Source: Alphaproteobacteria bacterium (GTDB lineage Bacteria; Pseudomonadota; Alphaproteobacteria; UBA9219). Taken from it: a stretch of DNA of 6,247 bases. Below, piece by piece: positions 5,958 to 6,247 of the stretch. Position numbers and translations under genes: made by a program. Under the pieces are notes generated by a model. The model did not search any database and was not told where the DNA came from. It worked only from the letters and a program-made list of their open reading frames with translations. The stretch's first letter is position 1. Each line of letters opens with the position of its first letter. Where the stretch lies: assembly GCA_028865155.1 (NCBI GenBank), contig JAGWKW010000079.1:1-6247 (forward strand), given 5' to 3'.

Positions 5958-6247
5958 TCCTTTTCCATCCAGCCTGTCGAGTTCGGCGAGGATTTGCGTG
6001 CCGACTGTGCCGCCCGATCCCTTGATTCTAAGCGCGAGGAGTTGCTTGAGGCTGTCGATATGCCATTTGACGACAGGCACATGGGCGGGATCGGCGATGG
6101 CTTCGCCGAGACTTTCGCATCGCTGGTGCAGCGATTTCGCCAGCCTGGAAACGAGGTCATAGCCGGCGAGTCCGGCTTTGGACTTGAGGCCGAAAGCGGC
6201 GACCGTCATATCCGTCGCGGCCCGCCGTTTTTCGCCCGGCGCGGTTG
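5946..6247 (-). CDS. Uncharacterised, mostly helical protein, C-terminal part (5' end outside window)
   Basis: A minus-strand frame is open from the window's right edge to a TAA at 5948-5946, giving about 99 residues. An internal ATG at 6209 would give 87, but the frame continues upstream without a stop, so the gene probably starts beyond the window. The visible part is likely alpha-helical and amphipathic, with a segment AAFGLKSKAGLAGYDLVSRL (residues 4-23 counted from the internal Met) followed by AKSLHQRCESLGEAI and VKWHIDSLKQLLALRIKG. No signal peptide, membrane helix, metal site or catalytic motif is evident. The SKAGLAGYDLVSRLA wording feels familiar from alphaproteobacterial hypothetical proteins, but I cannot name a family or function. 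Coding status is supported by the uninterrupted frame, protein-like composition and close packing against xthA. Confidence 0.65.
   Translation of the reverse strand, partial: TAPGEKRRAATDMTVAAFGLKSKAGLAGYDLVSRLAKSLHQRCESLGEAIADPAHVPVVKWHIDSLKQLLALRIKGSGGTVGTQILAELDRLDGKGSGS

Overview
The window is a densely packed, GC-rich bacterial segment, most likely from an alphaproteobacterium. The main evidence is the divergent pair of a HesB/IscA (ErpA-type) Fe-S carrier and a dGTPase-like HD hydrolase, with exonuclease III behind the Fe-S carrier. From memory this is a recurrent alphaproteobacterial neighbourhood. The genus cannot be told from the sequence. No tRNA, rRNA, CRISPR array, insertion sequence or phage gene was seen. 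The only intergenic region of note is 44 bp long.

Layout, left to right. (1) The 3' end of a plus-strand outer-membrane beta-barrel protein (1-386). (2) A minus-strand run of five genes, read from 4801 down to 383: dgt-like, dapB, dapA, dapD, and an AstE/AspA-family zinc amidohydrolase. The junctions are a 1-nt gap, a 3-nt gap, a 4-nt ATGA overlap and a 9-nt gap, so this looks like one translationally coupled operon. (3) A 44-bp divergent intergenic region. (4) Plus-strand erpA-like and xthA, joined by an ATGA overlap. (5) The 3' part of a minus-strand gene of unknown function that converges on xthA and overlaps it by 12 bp.

DapA, DapB and DapD catalyse the aspartate-semialdehyde to N-succinyl-amino-ketopimelate part of the succinylase route to meso-diaminopimelate (peptidoglycan) and lysine. 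The genes for the later steps (transaminase, desuccinylase DapE, epimerase DapF, LysA) are not in the window. The most interesting point is the last gene of the operon. It is not dapE, but it encodes an intact AstE/AspA-type metallo-amidohydrolase, a family known to remove succinyl or acetyl groups from alpha-amino acids. A natural but unproven hypothesis is that it is a non-homologous replacement for DapE. The Dap proteins also look somewhat atypical: DapB and DapD are short, and DapA has GSTGE in place of the usual GTTGE. The dap block sits where, as I recall, argS usually follows dgt in alphaproteobacteria. Otherwise the region is ordinary housekeeping sequence, and I see no wholly new type of system.
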